From positions 1 through 27,902 of the forward strand of contig CBEVZC010000027.1 of assembly GCA_965554225.1 (NCBI GenBank): a stretch of DNA of 27,902 bases. The letters run 5' to 3'. Every line of letters starts with the position of its first letter. The first letter of the stretch is position 1. Source of the stretch: BMS3ABIN04 sp965554225 (GTDB lineage Bacteria; Bacteroidota; Ignavibacteria; Ignavibacteriales; Melioribacteraceae). The notes below the pieces were generated by a model. It made no database searches. It had not been told where the DNA came from and worked only from the letters and a program-made list of their open reading frames with translations. This document shows positions 8,871 to 15,890 of this stretch, piece by piece. The translations under genes were made by a program, and so were the position numbers.

Positions 8871-9854
8871 ATGGCAAATTTTCCAATACAAAGATTACGC
8901 AGATTGCGCTATAACTCAAAAATAAGAGATATGGTCCGCGAGACTTATCTCCACAAAAACGATTTAATTTATCCGCTATTTGCAGTTCCCGGAAAGGGAG
9001 TAAAAAATGAAGTCCGATCAATGCCTAAAGTATACCAGATGTCTATTGATGTGCTTATAGAGGAGTGTAAAGAAGTTCGCGACCTTGGAATTCCTGCAAT
9101 TATTTTATTCGGAATTCCTGAGCACAAAGACGAAGTAGGTTCTGAAGCTTATGACGAGCATGGAATAATACAGAATGCAATTAGAGCAATTAAAGCCGAA
9201 GTTAAAGATTTAGCTGTCATCACTGATGTATGCATGTGCGAATATACATCTCACGGACACTGCGGATTGGTAAAAGACGGAGAAATTCTTAATGATGAAA
9301 CAATTGAACTTTTAGCCAGGGAAGCAATAACTCACGTTAAAGCCGGAGCAGATATGGTTGCACCTTCCGATATGATGGACGGAAGAGTAGCCGCAATTCG
9401 TAGGGGTTTAGACAATTCAGGCTTTTCAAAAACTCCAATTATGAGTTACTCAGTTAAATATGCATCGGGGTATTACGGACCTTTTAGAGATGCTGCAGAA
9501 TCCGCTCCATCATTCGGCGACAGACGCTCACACCAGATGGATATTGCAAATGCAGAAGAGGCAATTAGAGAAGCGGCTTCCGATATTGATGAAGGCGCTG
9601 ATATTATTATGGTTAAACCGGCAGGACCGTATATGGATATAATTCGACGGGTAAAAGATAAATTTAATATGCCTCTCGCAGCTTACCAAGTCAGCGGTGA
9701 ATATTCTATGATAAAAGCTGCCGGACAGTTGGATTGGATTGATGAAGAACGTGTAATGATGGAATCTCTTATCGGTATAAGGCGTGCAGGTGCAGATATG
9801 ATTTTAACTTACTTTGCAAAAGATGTAGCAAAGTTATTACAGAAGAGTAGATAG
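8871..9854 (+). CDS. hemB: Delta-aminolevulinic acid dehydratase (porphobilinogen synthase)
   Basis: Condenses two 5-aminolevulinate molecules into porphobilinogen. The two Schiff-base lysines are recognisable as K196 (MSYSVKYASGYYGPFR) and K249 (IIMVKPAGPYMDII). The zinc-ligand triad C121, C123 and C131 is present in ITDVCMCEYTSHGHCGLV, so this is a zinc-type rather than a magnesium-only enzyme. Also seen are ADMVAPSDMMDGRV and YQVSGEYSMIKAA. Length 327 is normal. AGGAG sits seven bases before the ATG, twelve bases after hemG. Confidence 0.97.
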   Translation: MANFPIQRLRRLRYNSKIRDMVRETYLHKNDLIYPLFAVPGKGVKNEVRSMPKVYQMSIDVLIEECKEVRDLGIPAIILFGIPEHKDEVGSEAYDEHGIIQNAIRAIKAEVKDLAVITDVCMCEYTSHGHCGLVKDGEILNDETIELLAREAITHVKAGADMVAPSDMMDGRVAAIRRGLDNSGFSKTPIMSYSVKYASGYYGPFRDAAESAPSFGDRRSHQMDIANAEEAIREAASDIDEGADIIMVKPAGPYMDIIRRVKDKFNMPLAAYQVSGEYSMIKAAGQLDWIDEERVMMESLIGIRRAGADMILTYFAKDVAKLLQKSR

Positions 9855-9938
9855 AATTTTATGCAAAATGCTTAACACAAATTGAGTAAAATTGTTTAGA
9901 AATATTTAAATCATTTTAGAAAATTTATAGGATTATAG

Positions 9939-11228
9939 ATGACAACCAATATCAGCGAAAAATTATTTGAGGAAGCTAACAAATACATTCCCGGCGGAGT
10001 TAATTCACCGGTTAGAGCCTTTAAATCAGTCGGTGGGAAGCCGGTTTTTATGAAAAAAGGTGCCGGCTCAAAACTATACGATGTTGACGGAAACGAATAT
10101 ATTGATTTTATAGGAAGCTGGGGACCGCATTTATTTGGCCATAACCCAAGTTTTATAAAAAGTGAACTATTAAAAAGTATAGATAATGGTACAAGTTTCG
10201 GAACACCTACAGAACTTGAAATAAAAATGGCTAAGTTAATAACGGAGCTTGTTCCTTCTATTGAAATGGTTAGAATGGTAAACAGCGGAACGGAAGCAAC
10301 TATGAGCGCTATACGTACTGCCAGAGGCTTTACAGGAAAAGAAAAATTTATAAAATTTGAAGGATGCTATCATGGACATGCAGATTACTTTTTAATTAAA
10401 GCCGGTTCAGGAGCCTTAACATTAGGAGTTCCAACTTCTCCCGGAGTAACGGAAGGAAATGCAAAAGATACTTTGTTGGCAGAATATAATAACATTGATT
10501 CCGTAAAAAACTTAATATCTAAAAATAAAAATGAAATTGCTGCAGTTATAATTGAACCAGTTGCCGGAAATATGGGTGTAATAAATGCTGATGATAGTTT
10601 CCTCAAAGAACTTCGGGAAATATGTACAAAAGAAAAAATAGTACTTATTTTCGACGAAGTTATGAGCGGATTTAGAGTTGCTCAAGGCGGCGCGCAAGAA
10701 ATTTTCAGTATTTCCCCTGATTTATCTACTTTTGGCAAAATTATCGGTGGTGGATTACCGGTCGGAGCTTTTGGCGGTAAGCGCGAAATTATGGAACAAG
10801 TTGCTCCAAGCGGACCAATTTATCAAGCTGGGACTTTAAGCGGAAATCCATTAGCTATGTCTGCAGGTTTAGCTGCATTAAATCATATTAAAGAAAATCC
10901 GGAAATTTATGATGACTTAGAAAAAAAATCTTCATACTTAGAGAAAGGTTTTAAAAATAACATGCGGAAACTTGGAAAAAGTTTTGCAATGAACCGAGTT
11001 GGATCAATGATGTGTATGTTTTTCACAGAAGATAAAGTTGATAACTTTAATTCTGCTGTGCAATCAAATACCGAATTATACGGGAAGTATTTCCTTGAAA
11101 TGCTAGACAAAGGAATTTATTTAGCCCCGGCACAATTCGAAGCTTTATTTGTTTCGACAGCTCACTCTTATTCTGATTTGGATAAAACAATTGAAGCTAA
11201 TTATGAATCGTTGAAAGATATTTTATAA
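9939..11228 (+). CDS. hemL: Glutamate-1-semialdehyde 2,1-aminomutase
   Basis: PLP enzyme converting glutamate-1-semialdehyde, the HemA product, to 5-aminolevulinate. Signatures include PGGVNSPVRAF, GSWGPHLFGHNP, MVNSGTEATMSAIRTARG, GCYHGHAD, FDEVMSGFRVAQGG and the PLP-binding Lys267 in STFGKIIGGGLPVGAFGG. The C-terminal gate region is complete at 429 residues. AGGA lies eight bases before the ATG. An 84-base gap separates it from hemB, the largest spacing in the operon. This could hold a weak internal promoter, but I see no clear one. Transcription ends at the hairpin immediately downstream. Confidence 0.97.
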   Translation: MTTNISEKLFEEANKYIPGGVNSPVRAFKSVGGKPVFMKKGAGSKLYDVDGNEYIDFIGSWGPHLFGHNPSFIKSELLKSIDNGTSFGTPTELEIKMAKLITELVPSIEMVRMVNSGTEATMSAIRTARGFTGKEKFIKFEGCYHGHADYFLIKAGSGALTLGVPTSPGVTEGNAKDTLLAEYNNIDSVKNLISKNKNEIAAVIIEPVAGNMGVINADDSFLKELREICTKEKIVLIFDEVMSGFRVAQGGAQEIFSISPDLSTFGKIIGGGLPVGAFGGKREIMEQVAPSGPIYQAGTLSGNPLAMSAGLAALNHIKENPEIYDDLEKKSSYLEKGFKNNMRKLGKSFAMNRVGSMMCMFFTEDKVDNFNSAVQSNTELYGKYFLEMLDKGIYLAPAQFEALFVSTAHSYSDLDKTIEANYESLKDIL

Positions 11229-11235
11229 ATATATC

Positions 11236-11275
11236 TGAGTCAGATTCGGAGAATGAACCTGACTCATTTCATTTT
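11236..11275 (+). terminator. Rho-independent terminator of the heme operon
   Basis: A perfect eight-base stem (TGAGTCAG at 11236-11243 and CTGACTCA at 11259-11266), with a short additional TTC/GAA pairing inside, is followed by TTTCATTTT. It starts seven bases after the hemL stop. It lies between two convergent genes and may also serve the minus-strand gene ending at 11274, although the T-rich tail is weaker in that direction. Confidence 0.8.
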
Positions 11276-11915
11276 AATAGTAAAATTTAAATCCAACTCT
11301 TGCCATTATTCCGCTCATATTAAATTCCCTTTGTAAAATTCTTCTGTAATTATTTGTCGGATCGTTTACTTCATAAGTCCAGATGGGATAAGACGAATGA
11401 TAAGCTAATTCAAACAATAAATCTGACCTTCTTCCAATTTGAAATTGTACACCAGAACCAATTTGCCATCCAAAATCGAATGCACTTTTAATTTCATTTT
11501 CATCCGGTTTTTGGAAATTTTTATAAAAAATAAGTAATACTTCCAACCCTGCACCTGCAGTTATATATCCTTTTACTCTCGGAGCTAAGTAACGTTCCAT
11601 CGAGACGTTAAACATAAAAGGGATATCATGCAGATTGGTTTTTGCACGCAGTTCATTTATTGAAGAATTGGGGATTCCATAAAAGTTAGTAAACTCAGTA
11701 ACTAATTTTTGATCGATATAACTTTTGTGAAACCAATCAATACTCCAACCAATATTAAAATTGGCATCAAAATATTTGGAGCCCTGATAACCAATAATAA
11801 ATCCCCCATCAGTTGCACTTGGATTAAAATAACCAAATTTTATTGTTGAAGAACCATATTGAGCAAATATGCTAAGCGGGAAAAATAAAAGTAAGGTTAA
11901 AATACCATTTTTCAT
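11274..11915 (-). CDS. Small outer-membrane beta-barrel-like protein of unknown function
   Basis: Protein of 213 residues with a clear type I signal peptide (MKNGILTLLLFFPLSIFA, cleavage before QYGSS). The rest alternates polar and hydrophobic residues and ends in ...ARVGFKFYY, an aromatic C-terminus typical of outer-membrane barrels. Phrases such as GGFIIGYQGSKYF, YITAGAGLEVLLI and WQIGSGVQFQIGRRSDLLFEL resemble strands of small porin-like proteins. The start is set at the ATG at 11915, where GAGGT lies seven bases upstream and the signal peptide begins. The reading frame is open a further 20 codons upstream, but that part looks non-coding. A candidate sigma-54 promoter precedes it. A truncated, frameshifted paralogue lies at 22931-23241. 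The specific function is unknown. Confidence 0.8.
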   Translation of the reverse strand: MKNGILTLLLFFPLSIFAQYGSSTIKFGYFNPSATDGGFIIGYQGSKYFDANFNIGWSIDWFHKSYIDQKLVTEFTNFYGIPNSSINELRAKTNLHDIPFMFNVSMERYLAPRVKGYITAGAGLEVLLIFYKNFQKPDENEIKSAFDFGWQIGSGVQFQIGRRSDLLFELAYHSSYPIWTYEVNDPTNNYRRILQREFNMSGIMARVGFKFYY

Positions 11916-12067
11916 AATTACCTCAATCAATTTAAGACAACTTCTAAAAGCAATTCCAATGCCAGAATTAATCATTGAATTGAGACGTTACAGAGAGAGT
12001 TTAGTGATGGGAGTGTTTATTATTTTCTGCACATAGAACTAAAAAGTGGACAAACAAAAATATTTGC
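11604..12067. repeat. Copy A of a dispersed duplication (outer-membrane gene 5' part plus upstream region)
   Basis: This segment matches 22931-23392 in the same orientation. It covers the first 104 codons of the outer-membrane gene, its promoter region, and a terminator-like sequence ending in GTGGACAAACAAAAATATTT (12046-12065). Over 81 aligned residues the two encoded proteins share 70 identities. Among the well-matched upstream blocks is 11982-12012, with four differences in 31 bases. In this copy the barrel gene is intact, but the neighbouring cytochrome gene is a relic. Confidence 0.85.
11949..11964 (-). promoter_or_regulatory. Candidate sigma-54 (-24/-12) promoter of the outer-membrane protein gene
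   Basis: Read on the minus strand, 11964 to 11949 is TGGCATTGGAATTGCT. Against the consensus TGGCAC-N5-TTGCW it differs only at the sixth base. The invariant GG (11963-11962) and GC (11951-11950) are separated by exactly ten bases. Transcription would begin near 11938, giving a leader of about 23 bases that contains the GAGGT ribosome binding site. In the decayed paralogous copy (23276-23290) both invariant dinucleotides are lost (GA and GT). An NtrC-type activator is encoded at 19697-21070. Confidence 0.65.
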
Positions 12068-12117
12068 TTAAATTAAAAATTGAAGAAACACCAATTTATT
12101 TATAATACTCCTAAATT

Positions 12118-12390
12118 AACACTGCAAGTATTGCTATGAAAGGAATATGTAGAGCATACACTAAAGAATTTGGATCATCTGGAACAAGAAGACTATGAAA
12201 GATTTGACAGCTTGTACTAACGGCTACATTCTCATCATTTATCTTTAATTATTACCATGAACATTATTATAATATTACTTAACCTTATCTATTTCTACTT
12301 CCTATATATATATCTTCATGAATTCTATCTAATTCAATTACTCCATAAACTCATAATATTTTCTTTAATGTTTCTAATATATGGAATGCT
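12118..12390 (-). pseudogene. Relic of a multiheme cytochrome c gene
   Basis: No open frame remains, but the stretch aligns with the middle of the intact nonaheme cytochrome gene (about 24187-24430). Over an ungapped 84 bases (12154-12237 against 24213-24296), 63 positions match by eye. The codons of the fourth heme motif, CTSCH in the intact gene, read S-T-S-C-Q here, so both the first Cys and the His are lost. The parts encoding the C-terminal half and the N-terminus are deleted or unrecognisable. It lies next to the intact barrel gene, just as the intact cytochrome lies next to the broken barrel gene. The rest of 11976-12431 holds no gene that I can see. Confidence 0.75.
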
Positions 12391-12431
12391 ATTTCAAGTA
12401 TAATATATTTCACTCTTGATGTAAAAAGTTA

Positions 12432-13583
12432 CTAATCTTTTTTCAGATTGCCAGTAAAAAAAGCGTACAAGTTTCTAATGTCTTCCGAAGTAAGTTTTGG
12501 CCAGTTTTTGTTGAAGGTGAGTATCTGGTCTTCCATTCCTGCGGAGTGATTCCACATTTTAGTAATCATCTGAACTGGTGACTTCAATTTGAATCCTTTT
12601 GTCAAATTAGGTCCAACGTCGTCTGCGGAGCCATGACATTTATCACATCCCTTATCTTCAAATACTATTTTTCCTTTAAGTTTGTTTCCGGATTCATCCT
12701 GAAAATCCAAGAAGTACAAGTACGCAATTAAATCAGCCATTTCCGCACCTTTAAAAGTGGGCCAAACGATTTGTTTTTCACACATCAATTCTTGCATGTT
12801 GTCGGCATGATTCCACATTAAAGCACCAATCTCAGACACACTTGAATGTATTTTTAATTGTTTGAGCGACGGACCAGGCTTATCGGAATTTTCACTTTCC
12901 ACGCTATGGCATTTTATGCATCCTTTAAACTTGAATATTCTCTCTCCTTTATTTGGATTTCCTGGGGTCATTCTTATATTGATCGTTTTAGGGCTCACAA
13001 CCTGAATATATGAGGCAATATCTACAATATCACTCCCAGTTAGTGTTGGAAGTGTTTTACCTTTTACCGAAAATTCTTTTGACATTCCGGGGAAATGGTT
13101 CCACATTGTCTGAACAATAAACAGGGGAGATGCGTTAAATTCAATATCTGCAAAATCAGGCGCTGCTTTACCTCCATTTCCTTTTACCGAATGACAATTT
13201 AAACAGCCTTTTTTCTTAAGAAGTGTTCGTCCGTTAGATAAACTTCCTGGTTGACCCAAATAAGGAAGGTAATAGATAAAACTAACTAAACTTACCATTT
13301 CCTTATTATTAATGAAGGGCCTATCTCGGTGAAGTTTTCTAAACATTCTGTTCATCTGAGGTATATGGTTCCATATAAGTGCCGCTAGACCGTTGAAGCT
13401 TCCGTAATACAGCTGCTTCATAAGATCCGGACCAACATTCCCGCCGAAACCCGACAATGAGTGACACTCCATGCAACCCTTGTTTTCAAAAACCAGTCTA
13501 CCCTCCATGGGGTTATCTGGTGATTTTAATACCTGTCCCCAAAGGTTAATCGTCATTATCAATAGTAACGCCGTTAATTTCAT
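12432..13583 (-). CDS. Periplasmic cytochrome c with four tandem monoheme modules
   Basis: Exported protein (signal peptide about 1-16, MKLTALLLIMTINLWG) of 383 residues, made of four repeats of about 90 residues. Each repeat has a CxxCH heme site (C37-H41, C127-H131, C222-H226, C313-H317) preceded by a K-G dipeptide. About 30-35 residues later comes a WNHxxxM signature (W71-M77, W161-M167, W257-M263, W344-M350), whose Met is the probable sixth heme ligand. Each module looks like a class I cytochrome c domain. Its ATG overlaps the stop of the two-helix membrane protein gene (ATGA), and it is the last gene of the ACIII/Qrc-like operon. By position it may be the electron acceptor module, comparable in role to ActE of alternative complex III. 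The role is inferred. Confidence 0.85.
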   Translation of the reverse strand: MKLTALLLIMTINLWGQVLKSPDNPMEGRLVFENKGCMECHSLSGFGGNVGPDLMKQLYYGSFNGLAALIWNHIPQMNRMFRKLHRDRPFINNKEMVSLVSFIYYLPYLGQPGSLSNGRTLLKKKGCLNCHSVKGNGGKAAPDFADIEFNASPLFIVQTMWNHFPGMSKEFSVKGKTLPTLTGSDIVDIASYIQVVSPKTINIRMTPGNPNKGERIFKFKGCIKCHSVESENSDKPGPSLKQLKIHSSVSEIGALMWNHADNMQELMCEKQIVWPTFKGAEMADLIAYLYFLDFQDESGNKLKGKIVFEDKGCDKCHGSADDVGPNLTKGFKLKSPVQMITKMWNHSAGMEDQILTFNKNWPKLTSEDIRNLYAFFTGNLKKD

Positions 13584-13858
13584 TTTTCATCTCCGCTTGA
13601 AGTATAAATTCTTTTTTCTTCCTTATGCAGTCCGATAAATACGTATGTGAGTATGCTTGCAAGTGTAAAGAAAATTGGGACAGCAACAATACTAATGCCG
13701 ATAGAAGCTCCAAATGCATCGTTTAAATCTAACGAAAGATAAACTAAATTACTTACCCACAGTGCTATTCCCGTTACCAGCAGCCAAATTAAAAACATGC
13801 TTACTAATTGAGCAAGAAAAACGGGTCTTGCAAAATATGATTTTTTATCTGTTTTCAT
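13580..13858 (-). CDS. Small two-helix membrane protein of the redox operon
   Basis: Protein of 92 residues with two hydrophobic helices (about 14-37 and 48-72) and a charged C-terminal tail (HKEEKRIYTSSGDEK). I do not recognise the family. The start is placed at the ATG at 13858, because GAGGTGG lies just upstream and the gene then follows the NrfD stop by 13 bases. The frame is open further upstream, but there it would run into the NrfD coding region. Its stop overlaps the next cytochrome's ATG. The position corresponds to that of small accessory membrane subunits (such as ActD or ActF) in alternative complex III operons, but length and sequence do not resemble ActD. A structural or assembly subunit is likely. 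Confidence 0.7.
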   Translation of the reverse strand: MKTDKKSYFARPVFLAQLVSMFLIWLLVTGIALWVSNLVYLSLDLNDAFGASIGISIVAVPIFFTLASILTYVFIGLHKEEKRIYTSSGDEK

Positions 13859-13871
13859 TTCCACCTCAAAA

Positions 13872-15203
13872 TTATTGATTAACCTCAACATCAGGCATAT
13901 AACTATGAATTCTATCTTCCACTTGGTGAATTTCTTTTCTGCCTTCTTCAATTTCCCAAATGGAAATCAAAGGGAAAAATTTAGCAAAGATTGTGTAGCC
14001 AAGTATGAAAGCAGCAATTCCTCCAATAAATATCGACCATTCAACTAATGATGGAACATAAATACCCTGCGGAATTTCTAGACGAGGATTTGCCAGCGAG
14101 GGAACAACGATAATTAATCGTTCGAGCCACATTCCTATAACGACAGTAATTGATGCAAATAGAATCCCGGGGATCTTCTTGAATTTTTTGAAGCTGAGTA
14201 TAATTACCGGTATTACAAAATTACATAAAACCATTCCCCAAAATAAAGGTGCAAATGGTCCGGTGAATTTATACATAATAGTTTTCATCTCATTCGGCTC
14301 TGCGCCAAATATACCCGTTAAGTATTCCGAGAATGTGAAGTAGAACCAGAGAAAAGACATTATCAAAAGAAGAGTTCCTAGATAATTAAAATGAATCTCT
14401 TTTAAGTAATTTTCAAGGTGATAAACTTTTCGGAAAACAATCATCACAATCATTAAGGCAGCAATTCCTGAGAAAATAGCTCCAACAACAAAATATGGTC
14501 CGAAAATTGTGCTATGCCACCCGGGCTGAAGTGTCATCGAGAAAATGTAAGAAATAACAGTATGAACCGAAATTGCAATAGGGATAACCATAACCATTAA
14601 TACAGTAATTGCTCTTTCTAGAGTGTGTTTTTGTTTGGGTGTTCCCTGCCATCCCCACGATAGGAAATTGTAGAACCAGGTTAATTTACTACCTCTATCC
14701 CGGAGCTTGGCTATATCGGGAATCATCGGTAAATACAAGTAAACCGTACTTGCAGTAAAATATGCTGTAATTGAAGTTACATCCCAAAGAAGTGGAGATT
14801 GAAGTCTTCCCGCAGTAAAAACGTTCAAAACTCTATCCGGGCGACCCAAATCGATTATTGGCATCAGACCGCCTATAGCAAGAACAATTGCAGTAATTAT
14901 TTCCGCCATTCTTGTAATAGGACGACGCCATTCAGCCTTTGATAATCTTAAAATAGCTGAGATGAGTGTTCCGGCATGACTAATACCAATAAAAAACACA
15001 AAGTTAACAATATAAAATCCCCAACTAACAGGCTGATTCATTCCAGTAACGCCCAAGCCATAATACACTTGTGTTATGAATGTATATGCGGCCCAAATCA
15101 AGACCATAAGCAGTATTACAACTGTATAATAAAAACCTTTGCCTGTTTCATAAATTGGCTTATATAAAACCTCATCTAACTCATTCTTATATTTATCTTC
15201 CAT
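13872..15203 (-). CDS. NrfD/PsrC-family quinone-interacting membrane subunit (ActC/QrcD-like)
   Basis: Polytopic protein of 443 residues with about ten hydrophobic helices, of the NrfD family, whose members exchange electrons with membrane quinones. Family landmarks are SWGFYIVNFVFFIGISHAGT (about 60-79), IIDLGRPDR, SPLLWDV, SVHTVISYIFSMTLQPGWHS and FGPYFVVGAIFSG. The length and the HSTIFGPYF segment resemble ActC of alternative complex III and QrcD more than the shorter PsrC or NrfD proteins. It is encoded directly after its ferredoxin partner (three-base gap), with GGAG six bases before the ATG. The hydrophilic C-terminal tail of about 30 residues presumably faces the cytoplasm. Confidence 0.92.
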   Translation of the reverse strand: MEDKYKNELDEVLYKPIYETGKGFYYTVVILLMVLIWAAYTFITQVYYGLGVTGMNQPVSWGFYIVNFVFFIGISHAGTLISAILRLSKAEWRRPITRMAEIITAIVLAIGGLMPIIDLGRPDRVLNVFTAGRLQSPLLWDVTSITAYFTASTVYLYLPMIPDIAKLRDRGSKLTWFYNFLSWGWQGTPKQKHTLERAITVLMVMVIPIAISVHTVISYIFSMTLQPGWHSTIFGPYFVVGAIFSGIAALMIVMIVFRKVYHLENYLKEIHFNYLGTLLLIMSFLWFYFTFSEYLTGIFGAEPNEMKTIMYKFTGPFAPLFWGMVLCNFVIPVIILSFKKFKKIPGILFASITVVIGMWLERLIIVVPSLANPRLEIPQGIYVPSLVEWSIFIGGIAAFILGYTIFAKFFPLISIWEIEEGRKEIHQVEDRIHSYMPDVEVNQ

Positions 15204-15206
15204 ATT

Positions 15207-15890
15207 TTACTCCCTATAAGATAGATAAATTAATTTAGGTTCCGTTCCCAAATCTTCCATCATTCTATGAGCGCGGGGACTATTGGCTAACTTATAGACC
15301 TTGCTCGATTTATTCTCAAGATCTCCAAAATAAATTGCGTCGGCGGGACAATTTTCCTGGCAAGCTGTCGTAAAATCGCCTTCCATTAATTCTCGTTCTT
15401 CTGCTGCTGCATCTTCTTTAACTCTTATTAAGCGGTGAGCGCAAAAGGAGCATTTCTCCACAACCCCTTTCATACGCAACGATACATCAGGATTATGGCA
15501 TTGATCAAACCCAGCGTCCCATATTGGCTCGTACCAGTTGAATACTTTAGCAGTATAGGGACATGCAGCCATGCAGTATCTACATCCAATGCAGCGATGG
15601 TAAACCTGTCCTACCAATCCTTCATCATTTTTATATGTGGCGTGTACGGGGCAAACCTTAGTACAAGGAGGGTTGTCACAATGGAAACAAGGCTTTGGAA
15701 CTCGTTTAGTTTTTATATCAGGATATTTTCCGTTATGTTCCGTCATCATATCCATCCAAAACATCACGCGTCCGTTATTGGCTTCTTCCGGTTCAACAAT
15801 TGCAATGTTATTTTCCAATTTACAAGCCGAAGCGCAAGTGCCGCAACCTGTGCATTTATCTAAATCTATTACCATACCCCATTTAGGCAT
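15207..15890 (-). CDS. Four-cluster ferredoxin-like electron transfer subunit
   Basis: Protein of 227 residues of the DmsB/PhsB/PsrB family, relaying electrons between the molybdopterin-family subunit and the NrfD membrane subunit. Sixteen cysteines form four [4Fe-4S] sets: C13, C16, C19, C23; C68, C71, C76, C80; C100, C103, C106, C110; and C147, C150, C177, C181. No ligand is missing. It has no signal peptide, so it would be exported, if at all, in a complex with the Tat-signal-bearing partner. The ATG lies inside the last codons of the upstream gene (8-base overlap), with AGGAG as ribosome binding site. In ACIII these clusters are fused to ActB; here, as in Qrc, they are a separate protein. 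Confidence 0.94.
   Translation of the reverse strand: MPKWGMVIDLDKCTGCGTCASACKLENNIAIVEPEEANNGRVMFWMDMMTEHNGKYPDIKTKRVPKPCFHCDNPPCTKVCPVHATYKNDEGLVGQVYHRCIGCRYCMAACPYTAKVFNWYEPIWDAGFDQCHNPDVSLRMKGVVEKCSFCAHRLIRVKEDAAAEERELMEGDFTTACQENCPADAIYFGDLENKSSKVYKLANSPRAHRMMEDLGTEPKLIYLSYRE

Noticed and set aside
11916..11975. Twenty-codon upstream extension of the outer-membrane protein
   Set aside because: It would put non-signal sequence ahead of a clear signal peptide. The ATG at 11915 has a good ribosome binding site, and the extension covers the sigma-54 promoter.
11916..12431. Insertion sequence or CRISPR array in the gene-poor stretch
   Set aside because: There are no terminal inverted repeats, transposase remnants or regularly spaced repeats. 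The sequence is explained by the duplicated block and cytochrome relic.
13859..13951. Longer start for the two-helix membrane protein
   Set aside because: It overlaps the end of the NrfD gene and has no ribosome binding site there. The ATG at 13858 has GAGGTGG and normal spacing.
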